Part shown: piece after piece, positions 43,594 through 51,570 of the stretch
How positions within the stretch are numbered: position 1 is the stretch's first letter
Layout of the letters: every line of letters starts with the position of its first letter
Source of the DNA: Actinoplanes sichuanensis
Lineage (GTDB): Bacteria; Actinomycetota; Actinomycetes; Mycobacteriales; Micromonosporaceae
Length of the DNA: 64,000 nt
Assembly (NCBI RefSeq): GCF_033097365.1
Contig: NZ_AP028461.1
Span: 4,774,001-4,838,000, forward strand
Reading direction: 5' to 3'
Position numbers and translations under genes: made by a program
The notes under the pieces: model-generated
Database searches by the model: none
What the model saw: only the letters and a program-made list of their open reading frames with translations
What the model was told of the DNA's origin: nothing

Positions 43594-44829
43594 ATGCCCC
43601 CAGGCCTGATCACCGAGGCGAATGACCCCCCGGAGACACATCGGGGAGTCACGCTGTCTACACAGAGCCATTCCGGTCAGGTCCGTCGACGCGACGGCGT
43701 ACGCCTGCGACCCGAGCCGTTCGGTGCCCTGGTCTACGTCCCTGACCGGGATCACTTCGTGGCCCTGGACCGCAAAGCCGCCCACCTGCTCGACACCGGA
43801 GACGTCGAGAATCGGGCATTGGCCGCCGAATTGGTCCGCGTCGGGGTACTCGACATTCCGTCGGTTCCAGAAAAGCGTTTCAGGTTCGGGCGGGCACTCA
43901 TCGGTGATTTCCCGGATCTGCCGGAAGTCACCGAACCATTGGTGGTCAATGCGTTCGCGACCGCCCTTTGTCCGCTGCGGTGCGGTTATTGCCACGCCGA
44001 CGATCTGATGCAGCCGTTCCGGGCCGGCGAGACCGACGACGACGTCGACCGGGTGGCGATGACCGCCGCCGCCGTCCCGGCGATGGTCGCCGTGATCACC
44101 GGCGGGGACCCGATCCTGCGGCCGGACCGCACCGAACGCCTGATCATGGCACTGGCACCGGAGAAGGCCATCGTCATCGACACCTCCGGGGCCGGCGACA
44201 TCACCCCGCTGCTGCCGGCGCTGAAAAGCGTGCAGGGCCACCTGCGCGTCTCGGTGGACAGCGCCGACGCCGCGGTGCACGATCGGCTGCGCCCGATCAA
44301 CCCGCGGCTGCTGGCGCGCGGAACGAGCTCACACGCCGCGGCCTGGACGACGATCCGGCGGGCCGTCGCGGCCGACATCGCGACGACCGTGCAGACCGTC
44401 GTGTCCAGCGCCAACGAGGATCGGGCGGCCCTGCTCGCCCTGGCCCGACGGCTGGCCGGGGAGGGCATCCGCCAGTGGGTCCTGCACGTGGCCGTCCCGG
44501 CGGGCCGCGCCGCCGAACCCCGCAGCCACCGGCTGCTGCCGAGCGGCGACGTGTCCCGGCTACTCGACGACGTGCTGGCCGAGATCGACGCCGATGCCAC
44601 GCTCTGCGGGCTGCGGGTCCGGGTCACCGCGACCCACACCAGTCCGAACGCCGTGCTGCTGGTCGGCAGCCGGGGTGACGTCTACGCCGAGACCGGGCCG
44701 GGCGGCAAGGTCCGGGTCGCGGCGGCGACCGGTGACCGGGACACGCTGCGCCGGCTGTTCCAGGACAGGATCGACAGGCGCGCACACGCCGACCGATACC
44801 TCGGCGGGACCGATCCTCAGTGGGCGTAG
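43594..44829 (+). CDS. radical SAM protein with N-terminal RRE/PqqD-like domain
   Basis: The 411-residue protein starts at ATG 43594. TATAGT at 43580-43585 is a good -10 placed for a leaderless message. Residues about 35-105 resemble the peptide-binding PqqD/RRE domain of the mycofactocin type (RLRPEPFGALVYVPDRDHFVALDRKAAHLLD). The radical SAM core follows: CPLRCGYC gives the CxxxCxxC cluster ligands Cys126, Cys130 and Cys133, and ITGGDP stands for the GGE motif. The C-terminus has a mycofactocin-maturase-like TSPNAVLLVGSRGDVYAETG but no SPASM cysteine cluster. A role in modifying a ribosomal peptide is expected from the RRE, but no precursor gene is evident. It overlaps the convergent 44817 gene by 13 bp. 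Confidence 0.75.
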   Translation: MPPGLITEANDPPETHRGVTLSTQSHSGQVRRRDGVRLRPEPFGALVYVPDRDHFVALDRKAAHLLDTGDVENRALAAELVRVGVLDIPSVPEKRFRFGRALIGDFPDLPEVTEPLVVNAFATALCPLRCGYCHADDLMQPFRAGETDDDVDRVAMTAAAVPAMVAVITGGDPILRPDRTERLIMALAPEKAIVIDTSGAGDITPLLPALKSVQGHLRVSVDSADAAVHDRLRPINPRLLARGTSSHAAAWTTIRRAVAADIATTVQTVVSSANEDRAALLALARRLAGEGIRQWVLHVAVPAGRAAEPRSHRLLPSGDVSRLLDDVLAEIDADATLCGLRVRVTATHTSPNAVLLVGSRGDVYAETGPGGKVRVAAATGDRDTLRRLFQDRIDRRAHADRYLGGTDPQWA

Positions 44830-45179
44830 GACACGCGGTGGTCGCTGAGCCATTTGCTCGCGGCCTCGGCCAGCCCCGCGCAGAGCCGCTCGTCGTCACC
44901 CTGGTCCCGGATGATGCGGGCCGGAACCTCGTCGGGCTGATGACCGAACCGCAGCCAGGTCGCCACCGACCCCAACGCGTTCTCGATCTGGAAGGCCAGG
45001 ATGACGCGGCGGACCGCGGCCAGTCGCGGTGCGGCGCCGCGGAGCTGGTCGCCGCCGACGCGTAACCGGGCGCGGTGTTCCTCGACGGAGTCGGCGTTCG
45101 CCAGGTAGGCGGTCACCGACTCGCCCAGGACCAGCTCGCAGAGCCTCGCGTCGGTTCGCACACCCTCATCGACCGCCAT
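44817..45179 (-). CDS. protein of unknown function downstream of the SIR2 gene
   Basis: A 120-residue, mostly helical cytoplasmic protein (MAVDEGVRTDARLCELVLGE, then RLAAVRRVILAFQIENALGSVATWLRFG). No domain is recognised. It begins 38 bp after the SIR2 stop on the same strand and could be the last gene of the caspase/SIR2 operon. Its 3' end overlaps the convergent radical SAM gene by 13 bp. Confidence 0.55.
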   Translation of the reverse strand: MAVDEGVRTDARLCELVLGESVTAYLANADSVEEHRARLRVGGDQLRGAAPRLAAVRRVILAFQIENALGSVATWLRFGHQPDEVPARIIRDQGDDERLCAGLAEAASKWLSDHRVSYAH

Positions 45180-45217
45180 GCCCCGACCGTATCCGGATCA
45201 GGCCATCATCGCGAGCA

Positions 45218-47257
45218 TCAGTTCGGTCCCAGGTACCGCTCGGTCGCCCAGTCGGCGAGCCGGTTGAGCACCGGCAGGTCGGCCTCCATGGCCGCGGCGA
45301 AGGCCGCCCACGAGTCGATGGCGAACCCGTCCACCTCCGGGATACGGCGGCGGGTCAGATACGCCGGGAGCAGCACCGCGTTCTGGAAGAGCCAGTGCAG
45401 GTACCGACCCTCCTCATGCGATCTCGGCACGGTCTGCAGTTGGCGGGCCAGCTGTTCGGCGGAGCTCCAGCGCACCATCCCGGACTCGTGCGACACGCTC
45501 TTGATCCGCGGGTTGTAGAGCGGGCTGAGCCGGTGCCGGAAGATCTGGTGCCACTGATCCCAGAACAGGCCCTCGTCACGGCCGCTGATGGTGATGACCG
45601 AAGCGTCCGGAGACTTCCGCAACAGCGAGTGCAGGTACGCCCAGATGGTCATCGGGGTGAGGATCCGGCGGGCACCCTGCTGCTGCAGGTTCTGCACGAT
45701 CATGGCGGCGCTCTCCTCGATGTCGAGGTCGAACGGCGAGAGATGCGGCAGTGCCTTGACCGCTGCCAGCGCCGTGTAGAGCGACACCGGGCGACCGTAG
45801 AATTCGCGCGCCACGACCCACGGATCGGTCGGCCGCAACATGTCCTCCGGCCCGCGCATCCGATCCCGGTTCTCGACGTACGCCCGCAGGGACTGGAAGG
45901 TCAGGTCCGGATCCGGAGTCACATGGGTGATCCACCGGCGCAGCTCGGCCTCGAACGGTCCGCGCAGGGCCGCACTGTCCGCGACGCTGAGGTCGTCGAG
46001 CGCCACCACGATCCGCGCGCCACGGCCGGCGAGCGCACCGACCGCGAACGCCTGCGCCATGTGGATCACTGACGGGCGACGCAACCGCACCGGCCAGTAG
46101 ACCAGCGGCGACGCACCGATCGGCGGCGCGTCCTTGGGCCGTCCACTCTTCCACCCGAACCGCCGCTCCAACTCGCGGAGAAGGTCGTCGATCGGCTCCG
46201 GCGGCTCACTGTCCGGCTGCGAGACGAAGATCCGCTCCCAGTTCGGGTGCCGGGCCTTCACCGTCTCGGTCGGCCCCGACGGCACCCGCACCGAGAACGC
46301 CTCCGCGAGTTCCGGAAACAACCGCGCGTTGTCCACCGGACGCAGATGCCGCACCGACGACAAGCCGACGATCTCGGGATCCGGCGCGTCGGGCTCGTGC
46401 GAGGCCCACAGCACCGGCAGATTCCGGCGGCGGGTCTCGGCCAGCGCCGCCTTGATGGTCGCGCCCCGGTCGCTGGAACCCAGGACGCACACCAGGTCAC
46501 CCTCGATCAGCGGCGCCGCGTGCCGGGCGATGCGCGTGACCGCGGACTCGTCGATGTGCTCGGTGAGCCGCCCCGGATCACTCTGCGGCAACGGACGCCA
46601 GAAGCCGTGCAGGTGGTGCACCGCGACGACCCGGTCACTGGTCTGCGGGTACGGGATGCCGGTGCGGTTCGCCACCTTGCTCACCGCGGTGCCGCCCGCC
46701 CGCCGGATCGCGATCTCCAGTGCCGGGTCGATGTTGGTGGTCAGCACCCGGGCACCGAACAGCTCCGGGCGTTCGGCCAGCAGCGCGCCGAGCGCCCGGA
46801 TCGAGCCGGACAGCTGCCAGGAGTCGTGGTCCTCCTCGATCTCCTCACCGAGCAGCATGGTGATCGGCTGCCAGAATCCGTGGCTGCCCAGCGGGCTGGC
46901 GATCAGCTCGGGTGGCCGGTACCGCTTCAACACCGACAGCTGGGCGATCGCGTCGAACTCGTCGGCGGAGATCCAGTCGGCGAGTACCCGGCGGTACCCC
47001 TCGTAGAGCGCCGCCGGGCCGCCTTCGCCGGTGCTCTCCCGGACCCGATGCAGCGCCTCGGTGAGGTCACCGTCGTCGTCGCGGCCCCGCGCGTACTGCT
47101 CGGCGAGGCGGATGACGTCCACGAGGCGGGGCGCCGCCGGATCGCCGAGGCCGGAGCCGACCACCAGCGTGATCCGCTGCCCCATGCCGTACCGGGCGAC
47201 CAGCTGTTTGATCAGGTCTTCCTCCGCGTCCTGCAGCGGTCTCACCTGTTCGGTCAC
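45218..47257 (-). CDS. SIR2-domain protein (putative NADase) of the caspase cassette
   Basis: The 679-residue protein starts at GTG 47257, overlapping the caspase stop as GTGA. Residues about 25-300 form a SIR2-like Rossmann domain: ITLVVGSGLGDPAAPRLVDVIRLAEQYA for the nucleotide loop, VLTTNIDPALE with Asn175 and Asp177, HLHGF with His217 as candidate catalytic histidine, and VCVLGSSDRGATIKAAL for the second strand. In defence proteins this type of SIR2 domain hydrolyses NAD to starve infected cells. The C-terminal 380 residues (WERIFVSQPDS onward, including RIVVALDDLSVADS) are not assigned to a family. It is cotranslated with the caspase-like protein, so the two most likely act in one pathway. 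Confidence 0.75.
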   Translation of the reverse strand: MTEQVRPLQDAEEDLIKQLVARYGMGQRITLVVGSGLGDPAAPRLVDVIRLAEQYARGRDDDGDLTEALHRVRESTGEGGPAALYEGYRRVLADWISADEFDAIAQLSVLKRYRPPELIASPLGSHGFWQPITMLLGEEIEEDHDSWQLSGSIRALGALLAERPELFGARVLTTNIDPALEIAIRRAGGTAVSKVANRTGIPYPQTSDRVVAVHHLHGFWRPLPQSDPGRLTEHIDESAVTRIARHAAPLIEGDLVCVLGSSDRGATIKAALAETRRRNLPVLWASHEPDAPDPEIVGLSSVRHLRPVDNARLFPELAEAFSVRVPSGPTETVKARHPNWERIFVSQPDSEPPEPIDDLLRELERRFGWKSGRPKDAPPIGASPLVYWPVRLRRPSVIHMAQAFAVGALAGRGARIVVALDDLSVADSAALRGPFEAELRRWITHVTPDPDLTFQSLRAYVENRDRMRGPEDMLRPTDPWVVAREFYGRPVSLYTALAAVKALPHLSPFDLDIEESAAMIVQNLQQQGARRILTPMTIWAYLHSLLRKSPDASVITISGRDEGLFWDQWHQIFRHRLSPLYNPRIKSVSHESGMVRWSSAEQLARQLQTVPRSHEEGRYLHWLFQNAVLLPAYLTRRRIPEVDGFAIDSWAAFAAAMEADLPVLNRLADWATERYLGPN

Positions 47258-48501
47258 GAGCCGGTCCGGGTGAACGGCGCCCGCGCGAAGGCCGCATGGA
47301 ACGGATTGGTGTCGGTGATCCGCAGCCGGCCGTGGGTCACCAGGCGTTCCAGGGCGCCCGGACGCCAGCCGAGATAGCCGCGGAAGATCCGCAGATCGGC
47401 GATGCGGTCCCGGGCCGACTGTTGCGCGTCGGACAGCGGCAGCGACCCGAGCAATCCGGTCACCTCGGTGAACCGGATCGGACGTTCCTCGTGCTCCCGC
47501 AACCGGACCAGCGAGATGAACCCGTCCTGGGCGACCGGGCCGCCGTCGAAGAGCCGGTCGGGCAGGGAGACGTGATCACGCCACCCGTCGAGGGCCGCCG
47601 GCAGCGGACCGAAGTCACGGTTGAGCCGTACGCCGAGCGCGCCGCTGTCGTTGTGCCGCAGCACCAGAATCACGGCGCCGCGCAGCTCCGGGTCGGTGAC
47701 GTCGGCGGTCGCCTCCAGCACGACGCCGGTCAGGTCGTGGGGGCGCAGACGGGCGTTGCGGACCAACGGCGCGTCCACGGCGGCGTTGGCGGCCCGGAAC
47801 TCCGGCCGCCGGTGGCCTGCGGCGACGACCCGCCGGATCACCTTCTCCGCGACGGTCCGGATGCTCAGCACCGGGTCGGCGGTCTCCGAGCCGGTGGTCA
47901 GCACGTGCAGCAGCGCGCTGGTGAAGGCGGTGTGCCGGTCGTTGAGCGGCGCCTTGGCGAGCTCGTTGGGACCCACCGCGACCAGCAGATAGGTCTCCTC
48001 CGCGGAGATCTCGGCACGGCCGGCGATCTGTTTGACCGCGTCGCCCGCGTCGAGCACCTCCCGGCCGGCGCGCCCCGCGAAGCAACAGTCGAGGATCACC
48101 ACACGGCGCAACGCGATCGCCAGCTGGGTCGCCTGGCGGATCTTCGGGTAACGCAGCCCCTTCTCGTCGGGAAACTGCGGGTCGACCTCGCGCAGGCCGA
48201 GCACCAGGTCGTCGTCGTAGGGGAAGCCGTGCCCGGCGTAGTAGACCAGGAACAGCCCGTCGTCCCTGGTCGACCTGGCGGCGGCCCGGATCGCGTCGTA
48301 GACGCTCGCGGGGTCACGTTCGTCGCGCAGCACGGTGATGTTCTCCGCCGGAACCCCCCAGATCCCGGGGTCCAGCAGCGCGTCGTACAGATCGTCCAGA
48401 TTGGCACTGACCGAGGGCACCCTCTCGACGTCCGCGTGGTCGTACTCGGCGGTGCCGATCAGCACCACCGCGGAACTCCCCGGGTTGGCGACCTCGTTCA
48501 T
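47254..48501 (-). CDS. caspase-like (C14) protease fused to a YqgE/AlgH-like domain
   Basis: A 415-residue protein from ATG 48501. Residues about 8-235 are a caspase/metacaspase p20-like fold: SSAVVLIGTAEY opening strand, catalytic His91 (VYYAGHGF) and catalytic Cys140 (VVILDCCFAG). Residues about 250-400 read TGVVLEATADV, GAVILVLRHNDSGALGVRLNR, GGPVAQDGFISLVR and FRGYLGWRPGALERLV, which follow the YqgE/AlgH (DUF179) pattern closely. I know of no standard architecture joining the two. Caspases in bacterial conflict systems are effectors activated by an infection sensor. Immediately downstream is a SIR2 gene (GTGA overlap), and 8 bp upstream the EACC1-like gene. Confidence 0.8.
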   Translation of the reverse strand: MNEVANPGSSAVVLIGTAEYDHADVERVPSVSANLDDLYDALLDPGIWGVPAENITVLRDERDPASVYDAIRAAARSTRDDGLFLVYYAGHGFPYDDDLVLGLREVDPQFPDEKGLRYPKIRQATQLAIALRRVVILDCCFAGRAGREVLDAGDAVKQIAGRAEISAEETYLLVAVGPNELAKAPLNDRHTAFTSALLHVLTTGSETADPVLSIRTVAEKVIRRVVAAGHRRPEFRAANAAVDAPLVRNARLRPHDLTGVVLEATADVTDPELRGAVILVLRHNDSGALGVRLNRDFGPLPAALDGWRDHVSLPDRLFDGGPVAQDGFISLVRLREHEERPIRFTEVTGLLGSLPLSDAQQSARDRIADLRIFRGYLGWRPGALERLVTHGRLRITDTNPFHAAFARAPFTRTGS

Positions 48502-48509
48502 CGAACCGA

Positions 48510-48854
48510 TCAGCCGCCTTCGAGCCGGCGGATGACCTCGTCCTTCAGCGCCGGGTCGTGCAGTTCCAGGCGCAGCACCGTGCCGTCGGGCAACTCCCGG
48601 GTGAGGACGAAGACCGGCGGCGCGGCCGGTTTCGTCCGGCGGAAGTTGAGCAGCTGCAGTACGAGCCCGGCGGTGGTGAGGGTGCCGGTGACGGCGATCG
48701 ACAGCACCTGAAGGTCCACGCCGAGATGCTCACGTTCCTCCGGCCGCCCATACCGGAGGTCACCGAATCGCTGGACGTCGGGATCCGCCTCGAGAAACCT
48801 CCGCAGCTGTTCCGTCGCGTCGGCGTCACCGTCTACTGTGAGCTGCAGTCGCAC
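48510..48854 (-). CDS. EACC1-like effector-associated adaptor
   Basis: The 114-residue product starts at GTG 48854 (VRLQLTVDGDADATEQLRRFLEADPDVQ). The open frame reaches back to 48920 but that extension is implausible. It has a short N-terminal alpha+beta region, a hydrophobic helix (LQVLSIAVTGTLTTAGLVLQLL) and a C-terminal beta-rich segment (VFVLTRELPDGTVLRLELHD). This is the layout of effector-associated constant component 1 (EACC1), described beside caspase or trypsin effectors in actinobacterial NTP-dependent conflict systems. It is followed 8 bp later by the caspase gene. The match is by pattern, not by search. Confidence 0.6.
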   Translation of the reverse strand: MRLQLTVDGDADATEQLRRFLEADPDVQRFGDLRYGRPEEREHLGVDLQVLSIAVTGTLTTAGLVLQLLNFRRTKPAAPPVFVLTRELPDGTVLRLELHDPALKDEVIRRLEGG

Positions 48855-48885
48855 AGGGCGACGATATCCAAGTGCGACAGACCTG

Positions 48886-49659
48886 TCACCATTCGTGACC
48901 TCCCGGTGGCACGGCCGCACTCCAGATCGTCAACGCCCGGCGGACCAGATCCGCGTTGTCGGCGATCGGCTCGCCGGCCGGGCCGACCAGCGTGTCCTCC
49001 AGCCCGATGCGGGTCGGTAGTCCCCGTCGGCCCGCGTGCGCGACCAGCGGCCAGCAGGTCGCTTCCTCGCCGTGCAGCAGCCGCGGTGCGGACAGCCCCG
49101 CATCATCCAGGGCGGCCAGAATCGCGTCGGCCGTGGCCACGGCCGACGCGGCCGAACCGTCGATCACCTCGACCAGGATGCGCGTCACCGGCGTCCGGAC
49201 GGCGGCCAGCATGTGCGCGTCGGCGGTCGACCACACCCCGGCCTCCACGCCGACTTCGGCCCGTCGCAGCACCTCGGCCAGCTCGGCGAAGCCCGGCTCA
49301 CCGACGTTGACCGAGGCGAAGTCGGGCCGTGCCGTCGACGGCAGAGCGGCCCAGCCGGCCACCGTCGTGAGCCGCCGATCGGCGTCGCCGTCGCTGATCC
49401 ACAGTCCGGTGGTCACCCCCACCGGCACGCCCGGGCAGGCCCGGCGCACCGCGGTCACCGCCGCCGCCACATCGTCGGGCCGCAGCGACTGCGCACCGCC
49501 GGGACCGCGCGGATGCAGGTGCAGCGCCTCCGCACCGGCGGCCACCGCGGCGGCCGCCTGCACCGCCGACTCCTCGGGCGTGACCGGCACGGCCGGATGC
49601 TCGTCGCGGAGCCGGCCACCGTTGAGACACGCCTTGATCCGCTCGATCCGAGACTGCAA
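48886..49659 (-). CDS. BKACE/DUF849-type beta-keto acid cleavage enzyme
   Basis: A 257-residue protein whose best start is TTG 49659 (LQSRIERIKACLNGGR), six bases after AAGGGAG. No ATG or GTG in frame has a comparable site. The zinc motif LHLHPRGPGG, TTGLWISDGDADRR, DFASVNVGEPGFAELAEVL and ILVEVIDG are consistent with the 3-keto-5-aminohexanoate cleavage (BKACE) TIM-barrel family, which splits a beta-keto acid using acetyl-CoA. The protein is slightly shorter than usual (about 275-300). It ends 31 bp before the EACC1-like start, so it could be cotranscribed, but a metabolic enzyme there may be coincidental. Confidence 0.75.
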   Translation of the reverse strand: MQSRIERIKACLNGGRLRDEHPAVPVTPEESAVQAAAAVAAGAEALHLHPRGPGGAQSLRPDDVAAAVTAVRRACPGVPVGVTTGLWISDGDADRRLTTVAGWAALPSTARPDFASVNVGEPGFAELAEVLRRAEVGVEAGVWSTADAHMLAAVRTPVTRILVEVIDGSAASAVATADAILAALDDAGLSAPRLLHGEEATCWPLVAHAGRRGLPTRIGLEDTLVGPAGEPIADNADLVRRALTIWSAAVPPGGHEW

Positions 49660-49784
49660 CGAGACTCCCTTCGCCGATGGCAGCCACCCTAACGAGAGGC
49701 ACCGACAAAACCGCCGAACGGTGTCGCCGCGAACCGGAACCCTGCACGAGTCGACCGGTGGCACCCGTCTGGCACCGTGTGGCC

Positions 49785-50594
49785 ATGGTCGACACCGGCG
49801 CCCTGCTGGCCGCCTACGACGCGCAGATGCGCCTGCCGACGGGCGCGGTCCCGACCGGCATCACTCACGAGTACGACGGCCCGGTCTTGCGGATCGTCGG
49901 CGGGCACGTGGGGCGCATCCGGGCGCCCCGTGACGTCGGTGTCACCGGCGCCGGACTCGACCGCCTGATCGCCCGCCAGCGTGACCACTTCCAGGCCCGG
50001 GGCCAGGGCGTCGAGTGGAAGGTGCGGGCCCACGATCTGCCCCCGGAGCTTCCGGAGCGGCTGGTCGCGGCCGGGTTCGTACCGCAGGAGCCGTCGCAGG
50101 TCCTGATCGGTTTCGCCGAGAAGGTGGCCGCCGAACCGGTCCTGCCCGCCGGTGTGGTGTTGCGGCGTCTCGCCGCGTTCGAGGACCTGCGCCGTTTCGC
50201 CGATCTGCAGACCGAGGTGTTCGGCGTCGACTGTTCCTGGGTCGCCGACGACCTCGCCGCCCGGGTGTCGGCCGATCCCGATCAGCTCACCGTCCTGGCT
50301 GCCCAGGCCGGTGACCGGCTCGTCTGCGCCGCCTTCGTGGACTACTGCCCGGGCACCGACTTCGCCGCGCTGCTCGGCGGCGCGACCCTGCCCGACTGGC
50401 GGGGCCGCGGTCTCTACCGGGCCATGATCGCCGCCCGGGCGCGGGAGGCGGTCGCCCGCGGCTTCCGGCTGCTGCACGTCGACGCGTCCCCGGCCAGTGC
50501 GCCCATCCTGCGCCGCTGCGGCTTCCACGTGATCACCACGTCGACGCACTACCAGTGGGCTCCGGAGCAGCCGCTATCGTCGGGCCATGAGTGA
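49785..50594 (+). CDS. GNAT-family N-acetyltransferase
   Basis: A 269-residue protein from ATG 49785 (MVDTGALLAAYDAQM). No clear Shine-Dalgarno is present. The C-terminal half (about 125-255) is a GNAT fold with the acetyl-CoA loop region LPDWRGRGLYRAMIAARAREAVARGF and the final strand RLLHVDASPASAPILRRCGF. The N-terminal half is probably a degenerate second GNAT-like unit. The acceptor is unknown. The stop overlaps the next gene by 8 bp (ATGAGTGA), so it is coupled to a membrane protein. Confidence 0.82.
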   Translation: MVDTGALLAAYDAQMRLPTGAVPTGITHEYDGPVLRIVGGHVGRIRAPRDVGVTGAGLDRLIARQRDHFQARGQGVEWKVRAHDLPPELPERLVAAGFVPQEPSQVLIGFAEKVAAEPVLPAGVVLRRLAAFEDLRRFADLQTEVFGVDCSWVADDLAARVSADPDQLTVLAAQAGDRLVCAAFVDYCPGTDFAALLGGATLPDWRGRGLYRAMIAARAREAVARGFRLLHVDASPASAPILRRCGFHVITTSTHYQWAPEQPLSSGHE

Positions 50595-51570
50595 CAGATC
50601 CACTGTGGTGCATGGGGTCGCCCCGGCGCTGGCCTTCACCGGCGGCGCCCTGGCGGTGGTCGGCACGACCCTGTACTGGGCGCGGGTCGCCGACCCGATC
50701 CGGGTGAGCTATGTCGTACGGCTGCCGGATCTGAGCCATGTCGCGGCGCCGATGGCCGTGCTGTGGGTCGTGCTGCTGGCGGGCGGCCTGCTGGTGAGCC
50801 GGGGATCCTCGGTGTGGTCGTCGTTGGCCCGGCTCGGCATCATGATCAGCGGGACGACGGCCGGGGCGTTCGTGACCGGGTTGACGCTCTTTCTGAGCGA
50901 GGGCACCGAGGTCATCGCCCACACCGGTACGACCGACGAGGCGACGAAGGTCGTCGTCTGGAACGCCGTACCGGATGTGGGTCTGCTGCTGTACCTGTTC
51001 GGTCTCGCGCTGGTCGTCACCGGCGCCGTGTTCGTCGAGATCGCGGTCAACGACTCGTTCCGGTTGCGCCCGCTGCCCACCGGCGGGTTCCCGCTGGTGC
51101 ACCGGCTGCTGCTGGTGGCCGGGGTGGTCCTCGCCGCGGTGTCGCTGACGCTGCCCTGGTATCGAACCGCCGTCGGAGAACAGGTCGTCCCCTGGGGCCA
51201 GATCACCCCGGACATGATCCGTGACGACGCGCAGGCGTGGCTCGGCGTCTACCGCGTCGGGTTCCTCGCCTGCCTGGTGATCACCGTGCTGGCCCTGATC
51301 TGGCGTCGGCACGCGGTTCGGCTGCGGCTGGTCGGGGTGATCGTCGGCACCGCGGTGCTCGTCATGCTCGCCACCGGCTACCTGTCCGTCTGGCAGAAGA
51401 CCGCGCTGCCGACGACGTTCGACCTGGTCGGTGCGGGCTTCCACCTCGCCGCCGGCGCGATGCTGCTGATCACCGTCAGCTTAACCGCGCTTCCCGCGAG
51501 AACGGACACGCCGCAGCAGGACGACGAGGGTCGGGAACCGGCGGACGAGCAGGTCGAGGAGACCGCGTGA
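50587..51570 (+). CDS. polytopic membrane protein
   Basis: A 327-residue protein with about eight hydrophobic helices, for example ALAFTGGALAVVGTTLYW, MAVLWVVLLAGGLLVS, VGLLLYLFGLALVVTGAVF, LLLVAGVVLAAVSLTLPWY, FLACLVITVLALIW and VGVIVGTAVLVMLATGYL. An acidic tail follows (DTPQQDDEGREPADEQVEE). No family is recognised. It overlaps the GNAT gene upstream by 8 bp and the next gene by 4 bp, forming a three-gene coupled unit. Confidence 0.65.
   Translation: MSDRSTVVHGVAPALAFTGGALAVVGTTLYWARVADPIRVSYVVRLPDLSHVAAPMAVLWVVLLAGGLLVSRGSSVWSSLARLGIMISGTTAGAFVTGLTLFLSEGTEVIAHTGTTDEATKVVVWNAVPDVGLLLYLFGLALVVTGAVFVEIAVNDSFRLRPLPTGGFPLVHRLLLVAGVVLAAVSLTLPWYRTAVGEQVVPWGQITPDMIRDDAQAWLGVYRVGFLACLVITVLALIWRRHAVRLRLVGVIVGTAVLVMLATGYLSVWQKTALPTTFDLVGAGFHLAAGAMLLITVSLTALPARTDTPQQDDEGREPADEQVEETA

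Noticed and set aside
40917..44829. Region considered as an NRPS biosynthetic cluster
   Set aside because: The adenylation piece lacks its main domain and catalytic lysine, and no condensation, carrier or thioesterase domain is present.
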